64,000 nt of DNA from Brumimicrobium salinarum (GCF_002844555.1 NZ_PJNI01000009.1:151194-215193), one strand, 5' to 3'; positions 1 to 8,811 are shown, numbered from the stretch's first letter. Program-made: numbers and translations. The notes: generated by a model not told the origin, from the letters alone.

Positions 1-183
1 TTTAAAGCCTTGGTAGGGTGTTAAATATGGTTTTTTACCTTCCAGCTTATCTCGACTTAACCAACGCCCAACACGAGGATCATAGATTCTAGCACCGAAG
101 TCAAGGCTATTTGATTCCCCTTTCACTTCATCATCTTTTTCCATTCCATTGAAGCCATAACGGCACCCTACCAATCCAACCAT
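1..183 (-). pseudogene. RHS repeat-associated core domain fragment, cut by window edge
   Basis: Read on the minus strand, this stretch encodes the hallmark end of an RHS core: YGFNGMEKDDE, then FGARIYDPRVGRWLSRD. The frame stays open to base 1, so the variable C-terminal tip lies outside the window. An in-frame stop at 199-201 lies just upstream and the only ATG is at 181-183, so the long YD-repeat body is missing. RHS proteins are large secreted or surface toxins with a constant core and an exchangeable toxic tip. A headless core is probably a recombination relic or a silent cassette. It overlaps the last codons of the next gene in another frame. Confidence 0.75.
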
Positions 184-944
184 GATTTCAGATTTGCATC
201 AAAAGGCTTTCCGTAAAATTCGTTGAGGTAGCCTTTAATTTGTTGGTATTGTTTTTCTTTGGAGAAAGATTGGTACTCATCTAAAATGACTTGAATTTCT
301 TTCTTTAGTAATTGTTGATTAGGAAAAACAGCATAAAAAGAAGCTAAAGATTGGTTTTCTTTTGTCTCTGCGTTTCTGTAATATAAATTTATCTTTGTAT
401 TGAAGGGTGTAATGGGCTGTCCATCAATCATAAAAATATGGTCCCGATGCAAAATTAACTTTCCGTCTCCTACTGGTAGTTGCTTCATAATTTTTTCGTC
501 TTCGTATGTATAACTCACAAAAAAGAAATTATCTTGATTTTGTGGAAATTTTTGAGGACTCACAGGTACAGCAACTCTATTTAAAATAAGATAGTCGCCT
601 TCAAAATGCTTAGCAAAATCTAATGCATTTACAATTGCTCCAGAGCGGGAGGAAATGCTATTTACAGCGGGAACTAAATTAGTTGTTTTCTTTTTCGAAG
701 GTGGCGCCAATACAAATCGACCCTTTGCGCTTGAAATTACAGCTGCCCGAGAATTTCCTGTTACGAAATTAAGCTTGGTTCCAGTAGCAAAGACATCTCC
801 TGTTGCCATTTTCTTACCAGAATTTTGATACAAAATCTCACCAATTACTTTTATGACCTTAAACTCTTCTTTGGCTGGTTTTGCAGAACTAAATAAAAAT
901 CCTACTGCAAACAGAACTATAAAGGTAAACAACTTCGTTTTCAT
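168..944 (-). CDS. Secreted hypothetical protein with FecR-like N-terminal domain
   Basis: I place the start at the ATG at 942-944 (MKTKLFTFIV) because a hydrophobic signal peptide follows at once; an upstream ATG at 986 would add 14 residues ahead of it. About 258 aa result. Residues about 30-80 (VIGEILYQNSGKKMATGD, then a stretch ending in GRFVLAPP) resemble the beta-rich FecR-type domain of Bacteroidota periplasmic or surface proteins. The rest has no motif I recognise. The last codons overlap the RHS core fragment in another frame. Function is unknown; export is well supported by the signal peptide. Confidence 0.7.
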   Translation of the reverse strand: MKTKLFTFIVLFAVGFLFSSAKPAKEEFKVIKVIGEILYQNSGKKMATGDVFATGTKLNFVTGNSRAAVISSAKGRFVLAPPSKKKTTNLVPAVNSISSRSGAIVNALDFAKHFEGDYLILNRVAVPVSPQKFPQNQDNFFFVSYTYEDEKIMKQLPVGDGKLILHRDHIFMIDGQPITPFNTKINLYYRNAETKENQSLASFYAVFPNQQLLKKEIQVILDEYQSFSKEKQYQQIKGYLNEFYGKPFDANLKSWLDW

Positions 945-1019
945 GATATTAAAAATTATAGTGTATTCAAAAATAGCGATTTGCAAACATAATTCATACC
1001 ATAAAAAGAAAAAAGTACA

Positions 1020-1973
1020 TTAAACTAGGGTTTTCCCTTGCAACGATTTTCGTGTATTACTTTCAATACGCGTTTCAATATTCGTCGTGTCTGCTCTTTT
1101 AAAAGATTGCCCTGTTATTTTTTCGTAAAGTTCAATGTAACGCTGTGTGACTAAAGCAATAAAGTCTTCGGGAATTACAGGCATTTCCTGCCCTTCTAAC
1201 CCTTGAAAGTCATGCTCTATTAACCATTGACGAACAAACTCTTTGCTCAATTGCCGTTGGGGCTGTTTATTGTCTTGGCGTTCTTGATATCCATCAAGAT
1301 AAAAATAACGTGAAGAATCAGGCGTGTGAATTTCATCCATTAACATCACTTGTCCATCCTTCATCCCAAATTCATACTTCGTATCAACGAGAATTAACCC
1401 TCGTTCTTTTGCCATTTCAACTCCTCTTTGATACAGTTGATGCGTATATTTTTCTAATTGTTCGTAAACCTCTTTACTTACAATACCTTGATTTAAAATT
1501 TCTACTTTAGAAATATCCTCATCATGCCCCTCAACAGCTTTAGTAGAAGGCGTAATAATGGGCTCGGGAAAAGGATCATTCTCATTCATTCCTTCAGGCA
1601 TTTCAACACCACATAATGTTCTTTTTCCAGCTTTATATTCTCGCCATGCATGTCCAGTAAGATAACCTCGAATAACCATTTCGATTCGAATAGGCTCACA
1701 TTTATGTCCAACTGCTACATTTGGATCTGGAACATCTATCAACCAATTGGGAAGAATATCTTCCGTTGCTTTTAAAAAATATGTTGCCACTTGATTAAGC
1801 ACCTGGCCTTTGAAAGGAATACCTGCTGGCAAAATATGATCAAAAGCGGAGATTCTATCTGAAGCAATCATCACTATATATTCCTCACCTATAAAATAAA
1901 CATCTCTTACCTTTCCTTTGTAAACTTCCGTTTGGTTGGGGAAGTTAAAATCTGTTGTCGTTAAACTTTTCAT
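1020..1973 (-). CDS. purC: Phosphoribosylaminoimidazole-succinocarboxamide synthase
   Basis: SAICAR synthetase joins aspartate to CAIR using ATP in cytosolic de novo purine synthesis. The product (about 317 aa) begins [14 protein letters not shown] and carries [22 protein letters not shown] and LVDTKYEFG, the nucleotide- and substrate-binding signatures of PurC. This is the longer Bacteroidota/eukaryote-like form rather than the roughly 240-aa form. Two adjacent ATGs (1976 and 1973) sit just after the phoH stop at 1978, so either start gives an almost contiguous phoH-purC operon. The phoH promoter probably drives both genes. Confidence 0.95.
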   Translation of the reverse strand: MKSLTTTDFNFPNQTEVYKGKVRDVYFIGEEYIVMIASDRISAFDHILPAGIPFKGQVLNQVATYFLKATEDILPNWLIDVPDPNVAVGHKCEPIRIEMVIRGYLTGHAWREYKAGKRTLCGVEMPEGMNENDPFPEPIITPSTKAVEGHDEDISKVEILNQGIVSKEVYEQLEKYTHQLYQRGVEMAKERGLILVDTKYEFGMKDGQVMLMDEIHTPDSSRYFYLDGYQERQDNKQPQRQLSKEFVRQWLIEHDFQGLEGQEMPVIPEDFIALVTQRYIELYEKITGQSFKRADTTNIETRIESNTRKSLQGKTLV

Positions 1974-1977
1974 CATT

Positions 1978-2913
1978 TTATTTTTCTTCGAAAGCATTAA
2001 TAATTTTCTTCACCAAATTATGGCGAATCACATCGTTTTTGTTCAAACGTACTAAACCTATCCCGTCTATATTTTTCAAACGATCAAGTGCAAATATAAG
2101 ACCCGACTTCTGTTTTGACGGTAAATCAATTTGAGAAGCATCTCCCGTGATAACGAAGTTGGCATTGGTTCCCATTCGTGTTAAAAACATCTTCATTTGA
2201 TTGACTGTTGCATTTTGAGCTTCATCTAAAATGACAAAAGCTTTATCAAGTGTTCTTCCACGCATAAAAGCAAGGGGAGCAATTTCGATGACCCCTAACT
2301 CTATGTAATCCATTAATTTTTCTGCTGGAATCATATCTCTTAAAGCGTCATACAAGGGCATCATATAAGGATCTAATTTATCTTTCATGTCGCCGGGTAA
2401 AAAACCGAGACTTTCTCCTGCTTCTACCGCTGGACGCGTAAGGATTATGCGTCGAACTTGCTTATTTTTCAATGCACGCACAGCACAAGCTACAGCCGTA
2501 TATGTCTTACCCGTTCCTGCTGGTCCAACAGCAAAAACCATATCTTTGGTATTGACCGCCTCAACTAATTTTCGCTGATTAAAAGTACGGGCTTTTATTT
2601 TGTTGCCACCTACACCATGTAAAATAATTTCTGACCCGTCGCCCGATAACATTTCAACAGGATCTTCAACCATTACATTATCAATATTGTTTTCGGTTAA
2701 ACCTCCATATTTTTTGATGTGTGCAATAAGCTGTGTCAACTTCTCTTCAAAGACCTCCGCAGCAGATTCATCACCTGAAACTGAAAGCACATTTCCACGT
2801 GCGGTGATTTTTAAATCTGAAAAATATTTCCGAATCAATTTTAACTTGCTGTTATTAATCCCCAGTAATTCTAAAGGATTAATATCATCAATTTCAATCT
2901 TTTTTTCTATCAA
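1978..2913 (-). CDS. PhoH family ATPase
   Basis: This 311-aa PhoH/PhoL-type P-loop protein has Walker [12 protein letters not shown] near residue 132 and Walker [10 protein letters not shown] near residue 228. The N-terminal region of about 110 residues is KH-like, as in PhoH/YbeZ proteins, which act in RNA metabolism, often beside the rRNA maturation factor YbeY. The precise role is not settled in this phylum. It is first in an operon with purC, separated by only a few bases. A near-consensus Bacteroidota promoter lies 27-56 bases upstream of the ATG. Confidence 0.93.
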   Translation of the reverse strand: MIEKKIEIDDINPLELLGINNSKLKLIRKYFSDLKITARGNVLSVSGDESAAEVFEEKLTQLIAHIKKYGGLTENNIDNVMVEDPVEMLSGDGSEIILHGVGGNKIKARTFNQRKLVEAVNTKDMVFAVGPAGTGKTYTAVACAVRALKNKQVRRIILTRPAVEAGESLGFLPGDMKDKLDPYMMPLYDALRDMIPAEKLMDYIELGVIEIAPLAFMRGRTLDKAFVILDEAQNATVNQMKMFLTRMGTNANFVITGDASQIDLPSKQKSGLIFALDRLKNIDGIGLVRLNKNDVIRHNLVKKIINAFEEK

Positions 2914-2939
2914 TATGATTTTTTTATGTTATTCGGTCT

Positions 2940-2969
2940 CAAATTTAAGGTATTTTTTGTTTGTTCAAA
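2940..2969 (-). promoter_or_regulatory. Bacteroidota-type promoter for phoH-purC
   Basis: On the minus strand a TTTG box is followed by 18 bases and then TAAATTTG, matching the Bacteroidota -33/-7 pattern (TTG, about 19 bases, TAnnTTTG). Transcription would begin near 2933, giving a leader of about 20 bases before the ATG at 2913. This is a sequence match only. Confidence 0.65.
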
Positions 2970-3133
2970 GTAATTTTAAAAAACAAGTTGATGTTAGTTT
3001 AACTAAAAAAACAGAAATATTATAAATCAATGAATCAAGTAACTAGAATGATCATTTTTCAAATTACTTCAATAAATTCAATTCATTTCTAAAAAAGCTT
3101 AATCTAAACATATTCTATATCTAATACATTAAT

Positions 3134-3141
3134 TATGTTTG
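3134..3141 (+). promoter_or_regulatory. TAnnTTTG box upstream of the YbaB gene
   Basis: TATGTTTG lies 14 bases upstream of the ATG at 3155 and fits the Bacteroidota -7 element. No clear TTG box was found at the usual distance, so support is moderate. The implied leader is very short. Confidence 0.4.
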
Positions 3142-3154
3142 TATAAAAAAAGAT

Positions 3155-3454
3155 ATGTTTGGAAAAGATATGATGGAGAAACTGCAAAAAATGCAAGCGC
3201 AAGCAGAAGTCTCTAAGCAAAAACTAGACGAAATTTTAGTTACAGGAGAAGCAGGTGGAAATCTTGTTGTAGTAGAAATGAACGGAAACCGGAAGTTAAC
3301 GAATCTTTCCATTAATACAGCCTTAGACCAAATGGACAAAGAAGATTTAGAAGATCTACTTACCGTAGCTTTAAACCGAGCTATGGACGCTGCGAATGAA
3401 GCAAATGAAAAAGAAATGGCAAACTCCGCAAAAGGAATTATTCCAGGATTATAA
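3155..3454 (+). CDS. YbaB/EbfC family nucleoid-associated protein
   Basis: This 99-aa protein has the YbaB layout: an N-terminal helix (MEKLQKMQAQAEVSKQKLDE), a central beta-sheet with VVVEMNGNRKLTNLSI, and a C-terminal helix rich in Ala, Asn and Glu. YbaB forms a tweezer-shaped dimer that binds DNA and is often linked to recombination loci. The stop overlaps the ATG of the next gene (TAATG), so the two are translationally coupled. Confidence 0.92.
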   Translation: MFGKDMMEKLQKMQAQAEVSKQKLDEILVTGEAGGNLVVVEMNGNRKLTNLSINTALDQMDKEDLEDLLTVALNRAMDAANEANEKEMANSAKGIIPGL

Positions 3455-4026
3455 TGACAAAAGACGAAATAAGAAACCATTACAGAGCATTGAGAAAGGA
3501 ACTTTCACCAGAACAGTGTATTTATTATTCTCAACAGATTACAAATAATTTTTTAAGGGCTTGGAACTTTAACAATCAATTAATTCATTGCTTCCTTCCC
3601 ATCCACCGATTAAAAGAGGTTGACACCGTTCCACTTATCAAAAGACTAAAAAGAAATAACAAAATATGTATTCCTGTTTCTAATTTTGATAAAAATAACA
3701 TGACGCATAAGTTACTGAATGAGCATACGCAGTTTCAAGACAATGCTTATGGAATCCCTGAACCTGTCTCAGGTGAAGATGTAAATGTGGAAGATATTCA
3801 AGTGGTTATTATCCCATTATTAGCTGCTGATCAGCATGGAAATCGTTTAGGATATGGTAAAGGATTTTACGATCGTTTTCTAACACAATGTTCACCCGAC
3901 ACAGTATTAATTGGACTTACCATGTTTGATATTCACGAAGACTTAGAAGATATGGGAGCACATGATGTACCACTGCATTACGTAGTAACGCCAAAAGGAA
4001 TTATTAAAACAGAACATGCCCAGTAA
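3454..4026 (+). CDS. 5-formyltetrahydrofolate cyclo-ligase
   Basis: This 190-aa enzyme converts 5-formyl-THF to 5,10-methenyl-THF with ATP, returning a storage folate to one-carbon metabolism. The family motif GNRLGYGKGFYDRFL (about residues 130-144) is complete, and the N-terminal KDEIRNHYRALRKEL matches the family's opening helix with its phosphate-binding basic residues. The length is normal. It is co-transcribed with the YbaB gene through a one-base overlap. Its 3' flank is a repeat-rich gap with a terminator at 4377. Confidence 0.95.
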   Translation: MTKDEIRNHYRALRKELSPEQCIYYSQQITNNFLRAWNFNNQLIHCFLPIHRLKEVDTVPLIKRLKRNNKICIPVSNFDKNNMTHKLLNEHTQFQDNAYGIPEPVSGEDVNVEDIQVVIIPLLAADQHGNRLGYGKGFYDRFLTQCSPDTVLIGLTMFDIHEDLEDMGAHDVPLHYVVTPKGIIKTEHAQ

Positions 4027-4027
4027 A

Positions 4028-4135
4028 AGGCTTCTCGGAAGCTTTACCAATAGTTGAATAAACTACTATAAAAAGCACTTTTTAACTTGACAAGACCCTT
4101 CCATATTTGAAAATCTTGATTTTTGAATTTGATAA
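4028..4135 (+). repeat. Interspersed intergenic repeat, copy 1
   Basis: The stretch opens with a small hairpin (GCTTC, tcg, GAAGC), continues CTTTACCAATAGTTGAATAA and ends near CATATTTGAAAATCTTG. Closely related text occurs at 12445-12545 and, for its first half, at 4853-4910. All copies lie between genes. No open frame is shared, so it is non-coding repeated DNA of unknown role. Confidence 0.6.
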
Positions 4136-4145
4136 GGATGAAAGT

Positions 4146-4169
4146 TGTGTGTGTGTGTGTGTGTGTGTG
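4146..4169 (+). repeat. (TG)12 dinucleotide microsatellite
   Basis: Twelve uninterrupted TG units (24 bases) lie inside a gene-free stretch. Such runs are prone to slipped-strand length change. No gene or clear promoter lies immediately next to it, so a phase-variation role is not supported by what is visible. Confidence 0.9.
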
Positions 4170-4376
4170 CTGGAAAGCAAGAGAGAGAAGAATAGTATCG
4201 GATAGGCATTTAAAACAGTTCACAAACCGCTCGAATAGTGTCTTGATTTTTAACATTTAGAAAAATCTGTTTACTTTTTTAACAAATTAAAAAACAGCAG
4301 ATTGTTCACTTTCATGATATTTGCCACAAGATGCATAAGCAATTATGTGTCCTAATAAGTAGTTTTAGCAAACATT

Positions 4377-4408
4377 GAAGCCTCTCTTTTGAGAGGTTTC
4401 TTTTTTTT
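4377..4408 (+). terminator. Rho-independent terminator
   Basis: CCTCTC, loop TTTT, GAGAGG, extended by GAA/TTC outer pairs, is followed by a T-rich tail ending in eight T. It lies 350 bases past the cyclo-ligase stop, so it may end that operon's long 3' end or an unrecognised transcript in the gap. Confidence 0.8.
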
Positions 4409-4519
4409 ACCTAGTTTCACTTAATCTATAAAAACCAAATTAAGGTTCAAAAACAATTGTTGCAGTCTGGTTTAGACATTAGTTAACCGGCTTATACCTA
4501 GGAAGAATATAAAGTTAAT

Positions 4520-4832
4520 GGGTTACCAAGATTTGTCGGTAATTAATCACTATTTGCTAAAAGATTTCTCCATCCCAAAAATCTTTGATTTTTGGGATGA
4601 TCGAAATGACATTCACTTTAGGGTTGGTATAGGAGAAAAAGAGGAAAAGCTACGCTTTTCCTCTTTTTCTCCATCTATCTTTTCATTCCTGTCATTTCGA
4701 CAGAGTCCCGAGAACTCGGGGCGACAAGAAATCTTTACAAATCATTTTAATACATGCGTTAACAATGAAAAAATTGTAATTTATCGATTACAATTCGCAA
4801 CATAAAGAGTTAACTACCTATCTTGGTAACCC
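4520..4832 (+). mobile_element. MITE-like element, copy 1 (313 bp)
   Basis: The element is bounded by perfect 13-bp terminal inverted repeats, GGGTTACCAAGAT and ATCTTGGTAACCC. The 11-bp direct repeat ATAAAGTTAAT flanks it on both sides (4509-4519 and 4834-4844), as a target-site duplication would, with one extra A on the right. Internal palindromes include GAGGAAAAGC/GCTTTTCCTC and CCCGAG/CTCGGG. A second copy of exactly 313 bp lies inverted at 29436-29748. No transposase is encoded; a 95-codon open frame inside is incidental. It looks like a non-autonomous element mobilised in trans. Confidence 0.75.
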
Positions 4833-4852
4833 AATAAAGTTAATTAAAATGC

Positions 4853-4910
4853 TTAACAGGAACTTTACCAAAAGTTTAATTAACTACAATAAAAGTACAC
4901 TTTCCAACTG
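4853..4910 (+). repeat. Interspersed intergenic repeat, partial copy
   Basis: AACAGGAACTTTACCAAAAG and the following ACTACAATAAAAGTACACTTT match the first half of the repeat at 4028-4135. The second half is replaced by other sequence containing a short hairpin (ACTTTCCAA, ctga, TTGGAAAGT). Confidence 0.5.
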
Positions 4911-5045
4911 ATTGGAAAGTGAAATTTGCAAGGGATCTTGCTAGTTAACCATTTATTCACATGATTGACGGCTTAGATTTTTTATTTTCACATCAGGACG
5001 ACAGACCTATTAGTGTTAGAAGCAAAAAACAAACATTATCCGACG

Positions 5046-5693
5046 CTACACGTCATCCTTCCACTCTTCATAAAACTGATTTAAAAACGTCTTCATAAAA
5101 TCTGTCCTTTTTCTGGCGATTTCTTTTCCAGTTGACGTATGCATGCGACCTTCTAATAGGAGTAATTTTTCATAAAAATGATTAATCGTATGCGTTCTTT
5201 CGTTTATATACTGTTCGACATCTTGATTTTTTTGCGGCAATATTTCAGGATCATATATCATTTGACCTATTGAACCGCCATAAGCAAAAGTTCGAGCAAT
5301 ACCAATTGCGCCCAAAGCATCGATTCTGTCAGCATCCTGAACAATCTTACCTTCCAAACTTTTCATCTCATCTTTTTCTCCGCTCCCCTTAAAAGAAACC
5401 TTGTTTACGATATCAACTATCTGTTGCTTAAACTCTTCATTTATATCTATATTTTCTAATATTAATTTTGCAACCTCACCACCTTTCAAAAAGTCCCCTC
5501 CATTGAATTTATGATCTGATACATCATGCAACAAAGCCGCAGCTTCTACAATCAATGCGTTTCCACCTTCATTCTTTTGAATAGTTAACGCCAATTTCCG
5601 AACACGATCAATATGATACCAATCATGTCCAGTGGATTCACCTTCAAATTGTTTCTTAATTTTACTTGCAAGATCTACTAATTCAGAATGCAT
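5046..5693 (-). CDS. HD domain phosphohydrolase
   Basis: This 215-aa protein is an HD-superfamily metal-dependent hydrolase of the YedJ type. Metal ligands are visible as His23/His27 in TGHDWYHIDR, His56-Asp57 in ALLHDVSDHK and a distal Asp in VQDADRIDALGAIG. The family includes nucleotide phosphohydrolases, but the substrate cannot be read from the sequence. A TAAATTTG box (minus strand, 5702-5709) lies just upstream, with the divergent acs gene beyond it. Confidence 0.85.
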   Translation of the reverse strand: MHSELVDLASKIKKQFEGESTGHDWYHIDRVRKLALTIQKNEGGNALIVEAAALLHDVSDHKFNGGDFLKGGEVAKLILENIDINEEFKQQIVDIVNKVSFKGSGEKDEMKSLEGKIVQDADRIDALGAIGIARTFAYGGSIGQMIYDPEILPQKNQDVEQYINERTHTINHFYEKLLLLEGRMHTSTGKEIARKRTDFMKTFLNQFYEEWKDDV

Positions 5694-5701
5694 ATTTATT
5701 T

Positions 5702-5709
5702 CAAATTTA
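5702..5709 (-). promoter_or_regulatory. TAnnTTTG box for the HD hydrolase gene
   Basis: TAAATTTG on the minus strand lies 9 bases before the ATG at 5693. A TTG lies upstream at a spacing of about 15, shorter than the usual 19. Confidence 0.35.
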
Positions 5710-5764
5710 GAAGTAATTTTAAAACAATATTAGTAAATTTAGGAGTTATCAAAATAAAAAAACC

Positions 5765-7669
5765 ATGAAATACATCGTAAAAAATCTTCCAGAGTACTTT
5801 AAATTTCAAGACAAGGCTTTAAATTCTCCTGAAGAATTTTGGGGAGATATTGCATCAACATTTGTTTGGAAAAAAAAATGGGATAATGTTCTCAATGCAG
5901 ACATGGTAAATGCAGACATCAAATGGTTTGAAGGCGGACAATTAAACATTACCGAAAATTGCATCGATAGGCATTTAAAAGATCGCGGAGAAGAAACCGC
6001 TATTATTTTTGAACCCAATTCTCCAACTGAAAAAGCGCAGCACATAAGTTATAATCAATTATCTGTTGAGGTTAATAAAATTGCAAATGTATTGCGATCA
6101 CAAGGAATTGAAAAAGGAGATCGGATTTGCATATACCTTCCAATGATACCTGAATTAGCTTACACGATGTTAGCCTGTGCTAGAATTGGAGCGATTCATT
6201 CTGTTATCTTCGCTGGGTACTCTTCAACAGCCATCGCCTCTCGTGTTAATGATGCCGCATGTAAAATGGTGATTTGTGCAGATGGTTCCTACAGAGGTAC
6301 TAAAGAAATAAATTTAAAATCACTCGTTGACAAAGCTTTAGAAAATTGCCCTTCCGTTGAAAGTGTGCTGGTTATTAAGCGAACGAACGGTGAAGTATCC
6401 ATGCAAAGTAACCGCGACTTTTATCTTGAAGAGTTGATGCAGGAAACACAAACAATATGTAAACCAGCTGTTATGGACGCAGAAGATCCTTTATTTATTC
6501 TCTACACTTCTGGTTCAACAGGTACACCGAAAGGAATGGTGCATACAACAGGCGGATACATGGTTTATACCGCGCACACCTTCGCAAATGTATTTCAATA
6601 CAAAGAAAAGGACATTTATTGGTGCACAGCTGATATTGGATGGATTACCGGACATTCCTATATACTATATGGTCCACTGTTAAATGGAGCAACAACGATA
6701 ATTTATGAAGGAGTACCTTCTTATCCAGACCACAATCGTTTTTGGGAAATCGTAGAAAAACACAAAGTAAATCAGTTTTATACAGCCCCCACAGCGATTA
6801 GATCATTAGCAAAACAAGACATTAAACACGTAGAAAAACATGATTTATCTTCATTAAAAGTATTAGGATCCGTTGGCGAACCTATCAATGTTGAAGCATG
6901 GAATTGGTATTATCATCATATTGGAAAAGAACGTTGTCCTATTGTGGATACATGGTGGCAAACAGAAACGGGAGGAATATTAATATCTCCAATCCCTTTT
7001 ACAACACCTACAAAAGCTACTTTTGCTACTTTTCCTTTATTAGGAATTCAACCAGTATTAATGGATGATGAAGGCGTTGAACAAGAAGGTAATTTAACAA
7101 GTGGCAACCTTTGTATAAAAAAACCATGGCCTGGCATAGCCAGAACAGTTTGGAATAACCACCAACGATATAAAGACACTTATTTTTCAGCCTATCCTGG
7201 GTATTATTTCTCTGGAGACGCAGCATTGCGAGATCCTGCAGGATATTATAGAATAACTGGACGTGTGGATGATGTCGTTATCGTTTCAGGTCATAACCTA
7301 GGAACCGCTCCTATTGAAAACACCATTAATGAACAAACCATTGTAGCTGAATCTGCAATTGTTGGCTATCCACATGAAGTAAAAGGGAATGCACTTTTTG
7401 GATTCATCACTTTAAAACATGAAATCTCTTCAGAAGAGCAGGAGAATTTAAAAACAGCTATTAATGAAGCGATTGCCGATCAAATTGGACCAATTGCCAA
7501 GTTATCTAAAATTCAATTTACAGTTAGTTTACCCAAAACGCGTTCAGGAAAAATAATGAGGCGTATTCTACGAAAAATAGCGGCCAATGAATTGGATAAT
7601 TTAGGAGATACTTCAACTTTATTAAATCCAGAAGCTGTTCAAGCAATCATTGATAATAGAACTGATTAA
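5765..7669 (+). CDS. acs: Acetyl-CoA synthetase (acetate--CoA ligase)
   Basis: This 634-aa member of the ANL adenylate-forming superfamily activates acetate to acetyl-AMP and then acetyl-CoA. An N-terminal ACAS_N region covers about residues 10-70. The ATP-binding P-loop reads YTSGSTGTPKGMVHTTGG (about 248-265). Acs-typical stretches follow: DIGWITGHSYILYGPL, VDTWWQTETGG and SGDAALRD. The C-terminal lid ends in PKTRSGKIMRRILRKIA, whose Lys is the acetylation-controlled catalytic residue of Acs. The length is normal. A small membrane-protein gene starts two bases after the stop, suggesting co-transcription. Confidence 0.95.
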   Translation: MKYIVKNLPEYFKFQDKALNSPEEFWGDIASTFVWKKKWDNVLNADMVNADIKWFEGGQLNITENCIDRHLKDRGEETAIIFEPNSPTEKAQHISYNQLSVEVNKIANVLRSQGIEKGDRICIYLPMIPELAYTMLACARIGAIHSVIFAGYSSTAIASRVNDAACKMVICADGSYRGTKEINLKSLVDKALENCPSVESVLVIKRTNGEVSMQSNRDFYLEELMQETQTICKPAVMDAEDPLFILYTSGSTGTPKGMVHTTGGYMVYTAHTFANVFQYKEKDIYWCTADIGWITGHSYILYGPLLNGATTIIYEGVPSYPDHNRFWEIVEKHKVNQFYTAPTAIRSLAKQDIKHVEKHDLSSLKVLGSVGEPINVEAWNWYYHHIGKERCPIVDTWWQTETGGILISPIPFTTPTKATFATFPLLGIQPVLMDDEGVEQEGNLTSGNLCIKKPWPGIARTVWNNHQRYKDTYFSAYPGYYFSGDAALRDPAGYYRITGRVDDVVIVSGHNLGTAPIENTINEQTIVAESAIVGYPHEVKGNALFGFITLKHEISSEEQENLKTAINEAIADQIGPIAKLSKIQFTVSLPKTRSGKIMRRILRKIAANELDNLGDTSTLLNPEAVQAIIDNRTD

Positions 7670-7670
7670 A

Positions 7671-7919
7671 ATGAAAAAGAATAAATTTCTGCAAGGACTT
7701 TTGGTAATTGCAATTATAATTGGACTTTTTGCATGGGGCATATTCCTATCGAATTCGAACACACAATTAAAAAAAGTAATTAAAGAGGAAAAAGAGAAGT
7801 TTCATTATTTAGATGCATACAATAAAGTAATTGAATACGATTTGACAACTGCCCGCGACAGTGTACGTATTTTAAGAGAAAAAATTGAGCAATTTAAAAA
7901 TACAGATACCCTACGCTAA
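7671..7919 (+). CDS. Small membrane-anchored coiled-coil protein, function unknown
   Basis: I chose the ATG at 7671 (MKKNKFLQGLLVIAI), directly after the acs stop, over an upstream ATG inside acs. The 82-aa product has one membrane segment at about residues 9-26. A charged helical region (KKVIKEEKEKF, later ARDSVRILREKIEQF) follows and probably forms a coiled coil outside the membrane. I do not recognise a family. The two-base gap to acs suggests shared transcription rather than shared function. Confidence 0.65.
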   Translation: MKKNKFLQGLLVIAIIIGLFAWGIFLSNSNTQLKKVIKEEKEKFHYLDAYNKVIEYDLTTARDSVRILREKIEQFKNTDTLR

Positions 7920-8033
7920 GTATAAATTATTCTTGTACTTCGACTTATTTTTAATTATGATATACTAGAAAAATCAGGAGTTTAGTATTATCATCGACTT
8001 CTAAACAAAATATATTTTACCTGATCTGATGAA

Positions 8034-8765
8034 TTAATACTTCACCTCTCCATTTTTAAATAAATGATGATGCCCATTAATGTCTACCAACAACTCTCCT
8101 TCGATAGTTGAGGTAACAATTTTTCCCTTCTTCATTTGATTATCGAATTGGAATACATGATTTACATTGCGTTTCCACAAATGTTCATTATAAAGCGAAT
8201 GCAAATATTCTGAGCCCTTATGTTGGTACAGCGCTACATATCCATCAAGTATATCTACCAAGCTATATATCATGTTTCTTGGCGAATATGATTGCCCTGT
8301 AGCGATTTTTAAAGATGTTGCACGCGGCAAATCAAACTCTTGTTGATTGATATTTATACCGATTCCAATTATTGACTTCACTTGTTGTGAGGAGTATTGA
8401 TTCTCAATCAAAATACCTGCAGATTTTTCATCTTCAATCATAACATCGTTTGGCCATTTTATTTTTACATTTTCAGTGTGGGCGGATAAGAAATCATGAA
8501 TAGACAACGCAACGATGTGATTTAAAGAAATTATATTTTTTATTTTCCATAATTTGAGATCAGCGGCAACACTAAACAATAAATTAGAAAACGCGTCAGA
8601 ATGCCATTCATTTTGGCGTTGTCCTCTGCCACTTGTCTGTTTATCTGTCATAATTACAGTACCCGAATCAATAGCACCTGATTTAAACAGATTGGCAGTA
8701 TAGTTGTTAGTAGAGTCGACGCACTCAAGAAATATAATATTTGTGCCAACGAATGTATTTTTCAT
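8034..8765 (-). CDS. birA: Biotin--[acetyl-CoA-carboxylase] ligase
   Basis: This 243-aa biotin protein ligase makes biotinyl-AMP and attaches biotin to carboxylase carrier domains. SGRGQRQNEW holds the GRGRx-type biotinyl-AMP loop, KWPNDVMIEDEKSAGILIE the substrate-binding lysine region, and IIGIGININQ the beta-strand of the catalytic domain. There is no N-terminal helix-turn-helix, so this is a ligase without repressor function. It is divergent from rsfS and has its own TAnnTTTG box. Confidence 0.94.
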   Translation of the reverse strand: MKNTFVGTNIIFLECVDSTNNYTANLFKSGAIDSGTVIMTDKQTSGRGQRQNEWHSDAFSNLLFSVAADLKLWKIKNIISLNHIVALSIHDFLSAHTENVKIKWPNDVMIEDEKSAGILIENQYSSQQVKSIIGIGININQQEFDLPRATSLKIATGQSYSPRNMIYSLVDILDGYVALYQHKGSEYLHSLYNEHLWKRNVNHVFQFDNQMKKGKIVTSTIEGELLVDINGHHHLFKNGEVKY

Positions 8766-8794
8766 AATAGGGAAACTCCTTAAAAGTGAAGGCT

Positions 8795-8802
8795 CAAAAT
8801 TA
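8795..8802 (-). promoter_or_regulatory. TAnnTTTG box for birA
   Basis: TAATTTTG on the minus strand lies 29 bases before the birA ATG, giving a leader of about 20 bases. Together with the box at 8812-8819 it forms a compact divergent promoter region. Confidence 0.5.
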
Positions 8803-8811
8803 AAATTTAAT

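Noticed and set aside
944..986. Longer starts for the FecR-like protein, cbs, ychF, clpX and the 27675 lipoprotein
   Set aside because: The longer forms place extra residues ahead of signal peptides or conserved N-termini, and in several cases run into TAnnTTTG promoter boxes.
2600..3025. Plus-strand ORF opposite phoH
   Set aside because: Antisense shadow of a well-conserved gene, with no features of its own.
4044..4256. Minus-strand ORF of 70 codons across the (TG)12 run
   Set aside because: Its protein contains a His-Thr run produced by the microsatellite; no homology-like features.
4518..4805. 95-codon open frame inside MITE copy 1
   Set aside because: It spans palindromes and repeat text; the parallel frame in copy 2 (29463-29714) is shared only because the element is shared. 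No coding features.
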